Source: Piromyces finnis (lineage: Eukaryota; Neocallimastigomycota; Neocallimastigomycetes; Neocallimastigales; Neocallimastigaceae). Taken from it: a DNA stretch of 64,000 nt. Under the pieces are notes generated by a model. The model did no database searches. It worked only from the letters and a program-made list of their open reading frames with translations, and had not been told where the DNA came from. Positions 36,639 through 47,417 of this stretch are shown one piece after another. Both the position numbers and the translations under genes were made by a program. Every line of letters begins with the position of its first letter. Positions within the stretch are counted from its first letter, which is position 1. The stretch is from the NCBI GenBank assembly GCA_002104945.1, contig MCFH01000094.1, positions 1-64,000 on the forward strand, given 5' to 3'.

Positions 36639-36684
36639 ATATTATGGATTAAATATAGCAATCGCTATATTTAATCCATAATAT
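36639..36684. repeat. perfect 21-bp inverted repeat with 4-nt loop
   Basis: Arms 36639-36659 and 36664-36684 are exact reverse complements (core TATGGATTAAATATAGC) around loop AATC. It lies in the solo LTR above and may be its promoter or R-region structure. Confidence 0.9.
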
Positions 36685-36864
36685 AGAGAACCCGAAGTCG
36701 AACACATGACAAGTAGTTCAGCGTCCAACAACCTGACGACGAAGCCAGCTTGGGAAACCCCGAAATACAATTGTAAGAAACATATATATAGAATTTATCT
36801 AATTCTATATAATTTATCTATTTTCTTATTTTGTTAAGGATCTAAGATGAATTTAGGTAAGTTA

Positions 36865-39251
36865 GGTCAGAATGCCCTAACCCTACTTATTAATTTAATA
36901 TAAATTATGTTTTATTATAATACTTTTATTTATTAATAAATTTATTAATACATCTTATTAATCAAATATTTTATTAATTCGCTAAGTAGAGTTATCAACT
37001 TAATGATTTCTCGAAAAGTTCAATTGTTGAATTAAATTCGAGTATTTATAATTTTTAAATCAATTAATAAATAATTAATCTATTTAATAAAGTTACATTA
37101 ATTATAAAATACATGATTTCAATTTTAATATAATTAACTATTCTATAAATTAAAATGTATTAAATATTTATATAATGACTTTAAGCTTATGACTTTTCTT
37201 TATTTAATTGCTTAAGTCATTTCAATCATTTGAGGGAGGAATGACTAACTATTTCATTTATTTAAATTTCCTTCCACATCAAATGAACAAAGAGATATTA
37301 TTTAAACTTTAATAAATATAAAATCTTAATAATTATAATTAATAAATATCTCTAAAAATATTGTTTAATAATGTTTTATAAAATTATTATTCCTAATTAA
37401 TTAAATGAATAAAACATTATTTAAATAAATTATCATGAATCCACTAATATTCATGACATATTTTTTTTTTTAACTTCCGAGTGCATTTCTCCCATCGATC
37501 GGAGTTAGCTCCAATGGTGGTTCTTAAACGTTGGCTCATTCCTATTGCTAGGTGGTTGTGACCCTCCTGGTCTGTCATACTGTTTCTTCAGCTTCGACGC
37601 TCACTTAATCCATGTACATTAGATGCATGTCGTTTTACGATATTTCACAACTACAATGCTAAGCCTCTTATAGTCAATTGATCACGTGTCAACCGCCCCC
37701 TAATGTTTACACTTAAATTGATTAAGGAATATTGTGTGTTTTTGGCATAGCCTAAGTCACCACTTATTAAGTTCTAATTTGGAATGTACCATGTACACTA
37801 GACCCTCTCAGGCCGGCTAGACGAGTGTTATTATCATAGTAGTAAATTAGAAAGTTCATTAATATTTACCTGAATATCATAATCCAACCCATGGCAAACC
37901 CAGTGGGAAAATCCACAGGCACTGGCATCTGCGGGGTCGAACCAGAAGCCTTATGTATGCTAAGGAGACGCCTTAACAACCAGAATAAAAACTGGAACGA
38001 CTATTTTCTTATTAATTAATATTTATTATAATATTTATTATTATTTATTGTTTAATACATTTGTCAAGAATAGAAGACGATTAAAAAATAAATTAAATAT
38101 TCAAATAAACAATTTAAAAATCAAATTTATATTTCAAAAATTATAAAACACTTTTAAAAATAATTAAAAAGATCACTTGGAAAAATTTAATATTGAAAAG
38201 GGTTAAGGATCACAAAAATTTAATTTTCAATAAATTAACCCTTGAGAAGAAAATGCACTATACGAAACTAGCGATAACTTCTAAATCTCGCGTCCTATTT
38301 TCATTTTCTAGAGACTTCAAATTAATTTTATTAGAAAGTACTAGTCGAGATCTATATTCTCACAAATTTTCAGCTAATTTAGACCACTAGTTCTTGAGAT
38401 ATAGCTATTTAAAGATTTAATTAGTTCCAATAAATATATAATAATATATATTAAAATGATCAATATTAATTTATATAATTAAAGTCATTATTCAAGTCAT
38501 CCAACTTTCTATAAATAATTCAATTTAAAAATTCACCATTATTATTAAATAAGGTTAGATAATAAATATTCTTGATTACAAACCTAATCAATTATAAAAA
38601 TTAATTAATAATTTTTCAAATAATTTTGATTAATAACCTCAATCATAATCAAACCAAAAAAGCCTTTGGATCAAAAATCATTAGTTATAATTATTAATTA
38701 ATTAATCATGAGAATATATAATTAGTATCAGTAATTGTTATTCTCAATTTATAATATTAAATATTTACAATTTAAAATGGTTAAAACAATACTTTTTATT
38801 TAAAAGTAATTTAAAAGATTAATCTTAAGATCTATCATATGAATTCATATTATTAATATCAATATCAATTATTAATATTTTAATTTAAAATTATTTTATT
38901 TTTATCTCTATTATTAATATCAATATTAATATCAATGTAATTTTATTATATGTAAGAAAAAAGTATTTAAACAAAGAATTGAAATCAATTTTGAAATTCT
39001 TTGTAAGATTATTAATTATTAATTATTAACTATAATATAACTTAATAAATATTATCTTAATAAATAAATAATTAATAAACAAATTTCATAATTAAATTAT
39101 ATTAAAATTTTTATTTTAAATATAAAAACCTATTTAATTTTTAAATTAGTATTATTTAAATTCTTTAATAAGTTCTGAGAAAAGATTTAATAATAAATAA
39201 GTTTAATATTTTATTAGAAAATTAAGTTATATTATATACAACATTCTGACC
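36865..39251. mobile_element. terminal-inverted-repeat element, 2387 bp, non-autonomous
   Basis: Ends are GGTCAGAATG at 36865-36874 and its exact reverse complement at 39242-39251. They are flanked by AAGTTA at 36859-36864 and 39252-39257, a 6-bp target duplication. No transposase ORF is seen; the only ORF (38193-38390) is not convincing. A SINE-like unit lies inside. The 39251 end recurs at 53737. Superfamily is unknown. Confidence 0.75.
37461..37995 (-). mobile_element. SINE-like retroposon with tRNA-derived head and poly(A) tail
   Basis: Read on minus: a tRNA-like head (37985-37924) with D-loop-like GTTAAGGCG, an anticodon-arm-like hairpin CCTTA...TAAGG, a B box GGTTCGACCCC at 37943-37933 and acceptor-like AGATGCC. 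A unique body of about 450 bp follows, ending AAGTT and an A tail (T run 37461-37471). The body is shared with 32396-32530 and, diverged, with 55595-55998. The head would act as an internal RNA polymerase III promoter. No target duplication was found for this copy. Confidence 0.65.
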
Positions 39252-40455
39252 AAGTTACATACCAATCCTAGCCCACTTTACAACATTAATTTAATACATT
39301 ATTTAATACACTATTTAATACACTATTTAATACATAATTTGATACATTAATTAAATACATTGATTAAATACATTGCTTTAATTAATTTAGTTGTATCATT
39401 TTAACCAATCCATGTATAATGTATTAAATTACTATAAAAGAATAATCTTGATTCTCTTTTGAGAAATCAAGAGTTATTATTATATAAATTTATTAATAAA
39501 TAAAGTATTAATTATTTTAAAAGTAATGTTTATCTAACGTGTATTTTTATATTTAAGTGTTAATATTTAATATTTTTGTTTATTAGTATTTTTATAATAA
39601 ACTCGAAATTAATGTTTTTATTTTCTTTCTCAAATTAGTAATATTTAATTTAATTATAATTAATTTGTAGAAGTTATTTATAATTTATTTATAAGTAACT
39701 TCTTACAACAATTTTGGTGAAAAGGGATAAAACCTTTATACGTTACACAGCACCATGAGGATTTTCCGTACCACCGGTGTGGGTGGATGTTCTTTCACGA
39801 GCTCTGGCTTCAGCTCGTTTGTTCATAGCCTCCACTCTGGCTTCGAACAATTTTTCTTTTTCTTTTAGAGCGAGACGTTGTTCTTTCAATCTGGCTATCT
39901 CCTCTTCAAGCTCTTTTTTATATGAGACGAAGGCACTGGACTAACGATATAACGTTTCCTGGTTGTTTAGCACTTGCTGGTGGTCTTGTAACTTTTCCTC
40001 ATATTCTGCGGTAAAGGCATTTTCCACCAGATGCAGCTCTTCCAAGCTATCTTGGCTAGCTGATTCATTTACTTCCAACCGTTGGTCAACTTCAACAAAT
40101 TTTTGTTGAAGAGCCTCGTTTATCTCTTGTAAACCTCAATATCACGAAGTTGTTCTTCCATAGAACCCAGACGGTTTCCCATACTAGCAAACTGGCTAGA
40201 TATTTCAGAAACCCATCTATTAAGGACTTCAATGTGCTCCATTGGGTTTACCTCACTATTATTATTAAAAAAGAAAGAAGGATCAACAAGGGCGGACATA
40301 GAATCCCCATGTTGAACCTGAGAATTTTGATTAGATTCGACACTTTCGAGAAACACTGGGGTTCGAACCCGTGACATTCCCTCTACACCATCCATGCCAT
40401 CGGCGCTCGACGCGTCAAAACAGATCCTGTCCCTTACGAATGATGTTTGAGCGTC

Positions 40456-40702
40456 TGTAAAATATTGTATTAGTTAAATAATGTATTTAATACGTATGTA
40501 GATTAATGTATAATGTATTGAATTAATGTACCGTAAATTTTACAAAAATTTACATCACAATACATTAACATAAATTTATGTAAAATTTAATTTTATGATA
40601 AGATAAAGTTTTTGATGATAAAATAAAATTTTAAATTAAATAATTTTTAACCAATAAATATTTTAGATAATAAAAAATTTTTTTATAAACTAAGTGTAAC
40701 GA
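40456..40702 (+). repeat. truncated LTR of family 3
   Basis: Begins TGTAAAATATTG and follows the 59309 LTR for about 237 bp (shared GTACCGTAAAT and TTTTGATGATAAAAT). It is then cut by element 1 at 40703. The remainder is not found in the same orientation on the other side of element 1. Confidence 0.85.
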
Positions 40703-41568
40703 TGTAAGAAATAATAATTATTTGATACATAATTAATATTTCTTAGTTAAAATCATTAATTATTAATCATTAATTAATGTTAATAATATTAGTCTATTTA
40801 AATAATTATTCTCATTTAAATTTATTTTAATTATTTATTTTCACTTAATTTTAATATCTTAAATTACATTTAGCCATTTAATTATATTATTCATTAATAT
40901 TTTATTTAATATTTTTATTAATTATATTTATGCATTTAACTAATTAATTTAATTAATTACTTTTATTTAACTTTATATTTTTATTAATTATATTTATTCA
41001 TTTAATTAATTAATTTAATTAATTACTTTTATTTAACTTTATATTTTTATCAAATATATTTAATTATTTATTTAATTAATTACTTTAAAATAATTATTCA
41101 TTGTTTAGGAATCGATATTTTAAGGTTTTTTCCAATTTCTAAAATAATTGGTTTTACTTAAAATATACGATGATCAATATGTATAGAATGTTGATCGAAC
41201 TTTGTTTAGGTTTTTCTTCTAATCTTTTCCTAAACAAAAAATTATTTTGTTAAGATTAGATAAAATTTTAATTTAAACTTTAAATTTATTAAATAATATA
41301 AATAAAGACTCTTGATTCCCTTCTAAGAAATCAAGAGTTATTATTATAAGAAACAAATTATAATAATAAAAGCGTTTTTAATTTTATTTTACTTAACTTA
41401 GTTATAATAAAACATATTAACTTATTAAAGTGTAAAATTATTTCTACTCTTATAATAAACTCGAACTTAAAGATAAGTATTAATATTTATTTTCTTTTTA
41501 TTCTCAATTTATCAATAAATTGTAGTTAATAATTCTATTATATAATAATTTATAATGGAATTATTACA
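40703..41568 (+). repeat. 5' LTR of element 1, with TATA box and self-primer segment
   Basis: TATAAATA at 41297. An inverted pair ACTCTTGATT / AATCAAGAGT follows, and AAGAGTTATTAT at 41333-41344 is the complement of the bases just inside the LTR (41569-41580). The predicted RNA start is near 41333, 36 bp after the TATA box. Confidence 0.9.
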
Positions 41569-41580
41569 ATAATAACTCTT
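41569..41580 (+). other. self-priming site of element 1
   Basis: ATAATAACTCTT, directly after the LTR, is the exact complement of LTR bases 41333-41344. No TGG for tRNA priming is present. Confidence 0.75.
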
Positions 41581-41807
41581 CTTCTCAGAGGAAATAATAA
41601 ATAATAAATAATAAATAATAAATAAGAAATAATAAATAATAATTATAATAATTATAATAATTATAATAATAAAGAATAAAATAATCAAGTGACAGTTAAG
41701 AAATAGATAGAAATAAAATAAACTAATAATTACATATATAATAGTTAGTTAGCTTAAATATACTAATATATCTTTATTGTATATATTTTGTAAAAAAGAT
41801 ATAAATC

Positions 41808-42470
41808 ATGAAAAACAATAATTTAGGCCAAGACGGCACATCTAATGAAGCTGAAGAAAACCATGATGTTTTCCATGATCAAAATGCTGCAAAACTCATT
41901 ACTGCTATTACTGACTTCATTCCTGCATTCTTTTCCCCTAATGGCGTACTTCTCAAGGAAAGCGAGGCTAAGAATCCCTTAAATATTTTGGAAACTTAAA
42001 TACAAAGTGAAGATTTTTTTAGGGAACATCCAGGGTTGTTTGCTAATGATGAAACTAAGAACTCATTTATTATTAACAAATTGACCGGGACTGCAAGAAG
42101 ATGGGGTCTCTCTCTCTTAACCGATGGAACCCTTAAGAAACTTAACTTTGAGGAATTTAAGAATTTACTTTTGGAAAACTTTGATGCAGGCAGTGAAAGA
42201 AAACAGAAATATATGATCATGGAGAAACTCTGGAAACTTAAACAGCTTGAATTAGGAAATGTTGCCGAATTTACCATTGAGTTCCGTAGGCTAGCTGGAC
42301 GCCTGGGATGGCCGGATGACGTACTGATCGACATAATTGGAAAGGGACTTCTGGATAAAGTTCGTGATGAGTTTGATAAATTTGAAAAGCCAAAGTCCTT
42401 GTTCGAAGCCACAAATATAATAATTGGAATAGATAAAAAAATGCCACTTGGAAAGCCGCTTAAGAGGTAA
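41808..42470 (+). pseudogene. gag of element 1 with one in-frame stop
   Basis: ATG 41808 to TAA 42468-42470 is one frame of 221 codons, broken by TAA at 41997-41999. The capsid region is clear (FIINKLTGTARRWGLSLL, FTIEFRRLAGRLGWPDDVL). No CCHC knuckle is seen; the basic tail lies in the pol frame (SRNHRSRNNKSFQKKRREL). The last 23 nt overlap the pol frame, which is +1 relative to gag, so a programmed +1 shift or a mutation near 42448-42467 is needed for fusion. Confidence 0.88.
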
Positions 42471-45400
42471 ATCAAGGAACCACCGCTCAAGAAACAATAA
42501 ATCCTTTCAGAAGAAGAGAAGGGAACTTACGAAGTTAGAAAACAAGGAAAAATATCTTCATAATAAGAAGAATAATTTTAAAAATGATATCCTTTCTGCT
42601 AATTATACTCCGAATAGTAAGACATCTATTACTACCACTTTTTACTTGGGTGTTAAAGAAAGAAATATTAAAATAAATCTTTTAATTGATTCTGGTTCAG
42701 CCAGAAGCTTCATTTGCAAAAATTTTGCAAATTCAAATAAATTATCTACTTCGGGTCTCTCTTCACTAATTAACATTCAGCTCCCGAATGGTAAAAGTAT
42801 GGTTATTAAACTCACTACAAAACCACTGAAACTAAAGTTCTTAGACCACACAGAAACCTTTGAGTTTTGTATTGCTAATTTATCACTTCAAGGAATCAAT
42901 GGAATTCTTGGAAGAGATTGGTTATCAATACATAATCCGTTCATTGACTTTAAAACTAACAAGATATTCTTCTTAGGAAAGTATTGTGGAACTCATTGCC
43001 CTTCTTCTAGAAAGCATAAAATTTCCGATCAAAGCCTTGACATCACAGCTTCGATGATAAACAAACACAAATCTAACACTCATTTAGATTCAATAATCCC
43101 TGAAATGATGTCAGAAGATGATCTCATAGACACCAACATTTGCGCTGCCATGTTAGAAGAAGATTTATCTGAAGATAACCAGGAAAAAGAAGAAATCATT
43201 AGGAAGTATTATTCTGATCTCAGAATAGTATTTGGGAAAAAGGAATCGGAGAAGTTACCACCCCATCGGGAATATGATATCTCTATTGATACCATTCCTG
43301 GCGGTCAATTGTATTTCGGACCAATCTACTCTTTGACAGTTCCAGAAATGAAAGCATTAAAGGATTACATTCAAGACAATTTAAGGAAGAATTTTATTAG
43401 GAAATCAAAATCACCAGCAGGCGCTCCTGTCCTTTTTGTAAAGAAACATGATGGCTCTCTTAGACTCTGCGTCGACTATCGGCGTTTGAATGCTATTACA
43501 ATTCGAAATAGTTACCCGATACCCAGAATAAGCGACTTAGTTGAATCATTTAAAGGTGCTAAGATATTTACTCGTTTAGATCTTAGATCCGCTTACAATC
43601 TTGTACGGATCAAAGAAGGCCATGAATATCTTACTGCGTTCAGAACTTCATTAGGGCATTTTGAATATTTAGTTATGCCCTTTGGACTTCGAAATGCACC
43701 TTCTGTCTTCCAACGATTCATTCAAGATACACTTAGTGACACTATAGGCATTTTCGTTCAAGTATACCTTGACGATATCATAATTTATTCCAATTCTTTA
43801 AGTGAGCATATAGACCATGTAAGAATAGTTCTTAAACTGCTCATCAACAATGGGTTATATGCTAAACTTGAAAAGTGTGATTTCCATGTCACGGAAACAA
43901 CTTTTCTTGGCTTTACAATTTCGATAAATGGATTGCTTATGGATAAAGACAAGGTTAAATCTGTTATTGAATGGCCAACCCCTAAAAATAAAAAAGAGCT
44001 ACAAAGCTTTTTAGGCCTTTGCAATTTCTATAGGAAATTCATTAAAGATTTTGCAAAAAATATGGAACCTCTTCGAACATTATTAAAAAAGGACAATGAT
44101 TTTATATGGAATGAAGATACAGAAATTGCATTTAATAAAATGAAAGAGTCTTTTAAAGTTGGGGAAATATTAATATTCCCTGATCCAGAGAAAGAATTTA
44201 TCGTCGAAGCTGATGCAAGTGATTTCGCAGTCGGATGTGTTCTTTCTCAAATCAGTAGTTCAGATAATTGTCTTCATCCAGTTGCTTTTCACTCTAGGTC
44301 CCTCAATAAAGCCGAAGTTAATTATACAATTTATGACAAAGAACTTCTGGCAATCATTACTGCTTTTGATACCTGGAGGCGTCACTTAGAAGGCTCCAAA
44401 TATCCTGTACAAATTATTACAGATCACAAAAATTTGTTATACTTCAAGAAACCCCAACACTTGAACCAAAGACAAATTCGTTGGAGTCTCTTCCTTTCCA
44501 AGTTTGACTTTAGGATCTCATATAGATCGGGTGCAAGTAGTGGTAAGCCCGATGCCTTATCAAGACGACCCGACTATAAAGATAGTATCAAAACAAAGCC
44601 TGATATTGTTATCAAAAATAAGCTTTTTTGTTGTTCCATGAATGAAAATATTGACAAATTAATAAATGCTCAAAAAGCTGATAAATATTGTCAGGATATT
44701 TTTTCCAAAGTCAAGATCAATTCGAAGGATATTAAAAGTTCTTTATTCAGTATCGTCGATGGCGTTTTACACTTTCAAAAACGTATTATTGTGCCATCAA
44801 CAATCAAGGCAAGGATTCTTAAATCCTTTCACGATTCACCCATTAGTGGCCACCAGGGGGTAGATAGGACTTTCGAAAAACTTAGAAGGTACTACTGGTG
44901 GCCTAATATGAAAAAGGATATTACGAATTATGTCCTCTCGTGCGATGTCTATAGTAGAAGTAAAATTCGCAGACATAAACCCTATGGTAAGTTAATACCG
45001 CTTCCTATCCCTACAAAACCCTGGGAAGTTATAGGTGTCGATTTTATTGTTGCTCTGCCTCCTTCTCAAGACTGCACTTGCATAATGGTTGTCTCAGACC
45101 ATTTAACCAAGATGGTCCATTTAGTGCCTTGTACCGACGTTCCTTCTGCCGAACTCACTGCTAAGCTCCTTCTTTCTCAAGTCTTCAGGTATCATGGTTT
45201 CCCCAAAGTTATAATTTCGGATCATGGTTCACAATTCTCTTCCCAATTCTGGACCTCATTATGTTTGGCAATTCGTGCAAAACCACATTTAGCTACTGCG
45301 CACCACCAGCAATCTAACGGTCAAGTTGAACGTGCGAACGCTGTAATTGAACAATATCTTAGATGTTATTGTTCCTCGGCTCAAAACGAATGGTGTTATT

Positions 45401-45873
45401 ATATTCCACTTTGTGAAATATCTTATAATAATTTGGTAAACAAGTCTATAAGTCAAACACCCTTTCATGCTAATTTTGGATTCCATCCTAATTGCATTCT
45501 AGACTCTCCTCCAACACTTTTAAAAGATAATGCTTCAGTTCTTACAAGAGACTGGGCATCACATTTTGAAACTCTCCGTCAACATTTGGTAAAAGCCAAA
45601 GAGGATTTTAAAAAATATAGTGATAGCAGGAAATCAATTGGCCCCTCTTTCCAGGTTAACGATTTAGTGATGTTAAGAAGATATTATTTCACTAATGAAC
45701 CAGCTAAGAAACTGTCAACACAATACTTAGGTCCTTTTAAAGTCATAGAAAAGAGGGAAAGAATGAACTACCGTCTAGAATTACCGGAAACTTTACACCT
45801 ACATCCGGTATTTCATATTTCACAATTGGAACCATATACCAAAAGAAATGAAGACTTAATAGATTCCTCATAA
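42448..45873 (+). CDS. Pol of element 1: protease, reverse transcriptase, RNase H, integrase
   Basis: An open frame of 1141 codons with no ATG at its start (TTG), so it is made as a Gag-Pol fusion. Protease IDSGS with Asp81; RT with YLDD at 440-443; RNase H VEADASDFAVG; integrase with HHCC, then DFIVALP, ISDHGSQF and NGQVERA. In the HHCC finger the second Cys is Tyr (CDVY, residue 835), a TGT to TAT change relative to element 2 (CVTC); this should cripple integrase. It ends soon after the GPF motif (YLGPFKVIEKRERMNYRLEL) and VFHISQLEPY without a chromodomain. The frame is intact, but activity is doubtful. Confidence 0.93.
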   Translation: MESRLRGKSRNHRSRNNKSFQKKRRELTKLENKEKYLHNKKNNFKNDILSANYTPNSKTSITTTFYLGVKERNIKINLLIDSGSARSFICKNFANSNKLSTSGLSSLINIQLPNGKSMVIKLTTKPLKLKFLDHTETFEFCIANLSLQGINGILGRDWLSIHNPFIDFKTNKIFFLGKYCGTHCPSSRKHKISDQSLDITASMINKHKSNTHLDSIIPEMMSEDDLIDTNICAAMLEEDLSEDNQEKEEIIRKYYSDLRIVFGKKESEKLPPHREYDISIDTIPGGQLYFGPIYSLTVPEMKALKDYIQDNLRKNFIRKSKSPAGAPVLFVKKHDGSLRLCVDYRRLNAITIRNSYPIPRISDLVESFKGAKIFTRLDLRSAYNLVRIKEGHEYLTAFRTSLGHFEYLVMPFGLRNAPSVFQRFIQDTLSDTIGIFVQVYLDDIIIYSNSLSEHIDHVRIVLKLLINNGLYAKLEKCDFHVTETTFLGFTISINGLLMDKDKVKSVIEWPTPKNKKELQSFLGLCNFYRKFIKDFAKNMEPLRTLLKKDNDFIWNEDTEIAFNKMKESFKVGEILIFPDPEKEFIVEADASDFAVGCVLSQISSSDNCLHPVAFHSRSLNKAEVNYTIYDKELLAIITAFDTWRRHLEGSKYPVQIITDHKNLLYFKKPQHLNQRQIRWSLFLSKFDFRISYRSGASSGKPDALSRRPDYKDSIKTKPDIVIKNKLFCCSMNENIDKLINAQKADKYCQDIFSKVKINSKDIKSSLFSIVDGVLHFQKRIIVPSTIKARILKSFHDSPISGHQGVDRTFEKLRRYYWWPNMKKDITNYVLSCDVYSRSKIRRHKPYGKLIPLPIPTKPWEVIGVDFIVALPPSQDCTCIMVVSDHLTKMVHLVPCTDVPSAELTAKLLLSQVFRYHGFPKVIISDHGSQFSSQFWTSLCLAIRAKPHLATAHHQQSNGQVERANAVIEQYLRCYCSSAQNEWCYYIPLCEISYNNLVNKSISQTPFHANFGFHPNCILDSPPTLLKDNASVLTRDWASHFETLRQHLVKAKEDFKKYSDSRKSIGPSFQVNDLVMLRRYYFTNEPAKKLSTQYLGPFKVIEKRERMNYRLELPETLHLHPVFHISQLEPYTKRNEDLIDSS

Positions 45874-45885
45874 TAAACGGAGCAA

Positions 45886-46745
45886 TGTAAGAAATAATAA
45901 TTATTTGATACATAATTAATATTTCTTAGTTAAAATCATTAATTATTAATCATTAATTAATGTTAATAATATTAATTTATTTAAATAATTATTCTCATTT
46001 AAATTTATTTTAATTATTTATTTTCACTTAATTTTAATATCTTAAATTACATTTAGCCATTTAATTATATTATTCATTAATATTTTATTTAATATTTTTA
46101 TTAATTATATTTATGCATTTAACTAATTAATTTAATTAATTACTTTTATTTAACTTTATATTTTTATTAATTATATTTATTCATTTAATTAATTAATTTA
46201 ATTAATTACTTTTATTTAACTTTATATTTTTATCAAATATATTTAATTATTTATTTAATTAATTACTTTAAAATAATTATTCATTGTTTAGGAATCGATA
46301 TTTTAAGGTTTTTTCCAATTTCTAAAATAATTGGTTTTACTTAAAATATACGATGATCAATATGTATAGAATGTTGATCGAACTTTGTTTAGGTTTTTCT
46401 TCTAATCTTTTCCTAAACAAAAAATTATTTTGTTAAGATTAGATAAAATTTTAATTTAAACTTTAAATTTATTAAATAATATAAATAAAGACTCTTGATT
46501 CCCTTCTAATAAATCAAGAGTTATTATTATAAGAAACAAATTATAATAATAAAAGCGTTTTTAATTTTATTTTACTTAACTTAGTTATAATAAAACATAT
46601 TAACTTATTAAAGTGTAAAATTATTTCTACTCTTATAATAAACTCGAACTTAAAGATAAGTATTAATATTTATTTTCTTTTTATTCTCAATTTATCAATA
46701 AATTGTAGTTAATAATTCTATTATATAATAATTTATAATGGAATT
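45886..46745 (+). repeat. 3' LTR of element 1, end truncated
   Basis: Collinear with 40703-41562. At 46745 it passes straight into a minus-strand family-3 LTR (TGTAAAATATTC), losing TATTACA. Confidence 0.93.
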
Positions 46746-46775
46746 GTAAAATATTCTAAAGTTCAGGTTTGTATA

Positions 46776-47381
46776 TGTAATGTTGAACACTGAAAGAATA
46801 GATTAGGATATCTATTCTATTACAATAACACAAAAATTTGAAAAAATAAAATAAAAAATTGTTTTATAAAATATCTTTTATTATAATAGAATTTTAATAA
46901 TAACAATTACATCGATAAAATGATGAAAAATATCTTCTATTTATATTTTTCCTAAATACATTTATATTATATTATAACTATTTATTTTTTATATATTATT
47001 ATTTAAAATCTACACTAAAATCTTAATTATTAATAAATATTTAAACTATAACTATTTTTAGTAAAATACAATTGGCAATTCAAATTAAGTACCATTTAAT
47101 TTGAATATGTGCCCATGTATTATTGATATATTAATCATTTATTATTTATCTATATCTATAAAAAAACAATACTAAAACTAGGGATTTAAATTGAGAATAT
47201 TAATTTACTTGTTAAACATTAAAAATAAATTAATAATTTATTTTGTTTTAAACTTTAATTATTAATAAATAAATTATGTCTCATTTTCTTTTTCTGAATA
47301 TAATTTGTGTAACTTAAACAATAATACTTGTGGCTTAAGTTACATTAAAGATATCAAACAGAGGCGTTTGATATCTTTACA
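46776..47381 (-). repeat. 3' LTR of element 2
   Basis: Starts (minus) with a perfect 13-bp hairpin AAAGATATCAAAC / GTTTGATATCTTT. Near-identical to 52366-52971. Confidence 0.95.
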
Positions 47382-47417
47382 ATCTCTCTCTCTAAGTCGA
47401 GCTCCTGCGAGATTAAT

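Larger units (their letters stand above)
36772..39707 (+). mobile_element. solo LTR related to family 1 (about 550 bp without its own insertion)
   Basis: Outer parts are 36772-36864 and 39258-39707. It begins TGTAAGAAA and ends CTTACA, flanked by ACAAT at 36767-36771 and 39708-39712. Its right part is like the family-1 LTR: it has CTTGATT...AAATCAAGAGTTATTATTAT and AATAAACTCGAA in the same order. A short tandem repeat (ATTTAATACACT-like units) occupies 39286-39380. Confidence 0.82.
36376..39747. mobile_element. solo LTR (about 430 bp once later insertions are removed) inside the gag
   Basis: Outer parts are 36376-36771 and 39713-39747. It begins TGTAAC and ends GTTACA and is flanked by CAGCAC at 36370-36375 and 39748-39753. 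Excision with one duplication restores the gag frame. Orientation is not determined. It holds a 21-bp-arm hairpin. Confidence 0.8.
35627..40455 (-). pseudogene. retrotransposon gag pseudogene, split by a nested insertion of 3.4 kb
   Basis: Coding pieces are 39748-40455 (N-terminal, coiled coil) and 35627-36369 or so (retrotransposon gag capsid: SFIEDHLGGKVLRWYRLRER, EEFNELTETLGLPENVRRQV). Removing 36376-39747 with one CAGCAC copy joins the two in frame across a Gly-Ala-Gly. Damage: upstream coding is cut at 40455 by an LTR of family 3; a frameshift lies near 40135; a TAG stop is at 39943-39941. No protease or polymerase follows the gag stop at 35627, so the source was gag-only or its pol was lost. 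Base composition is richer in GC than the surroundings. Confidence 0.85.
40703..46745 (+). mobile_element. Ty3/chromovirus element 1 (family 1), decayed
   Basis: LTRs 40703-41568 (866 bp, TGTAAG...ATTACA) and 45886-46745 (860 bp, last bases lost at the junction with a family-3 LTR). They differ by only a few substitutions over 860 bp. Internal region: priming site, gag with a stop, then pol in the +1 frame. Decay signs are a gag stop and a mutated integrase finger. Confidence 0.93.

Noticed and set aside
38193-38390. 65-codon ORF in the inverted-repeat element
   Set aside because: No homology or composition signal; the matching region of the 53.7-kb copy is not open.
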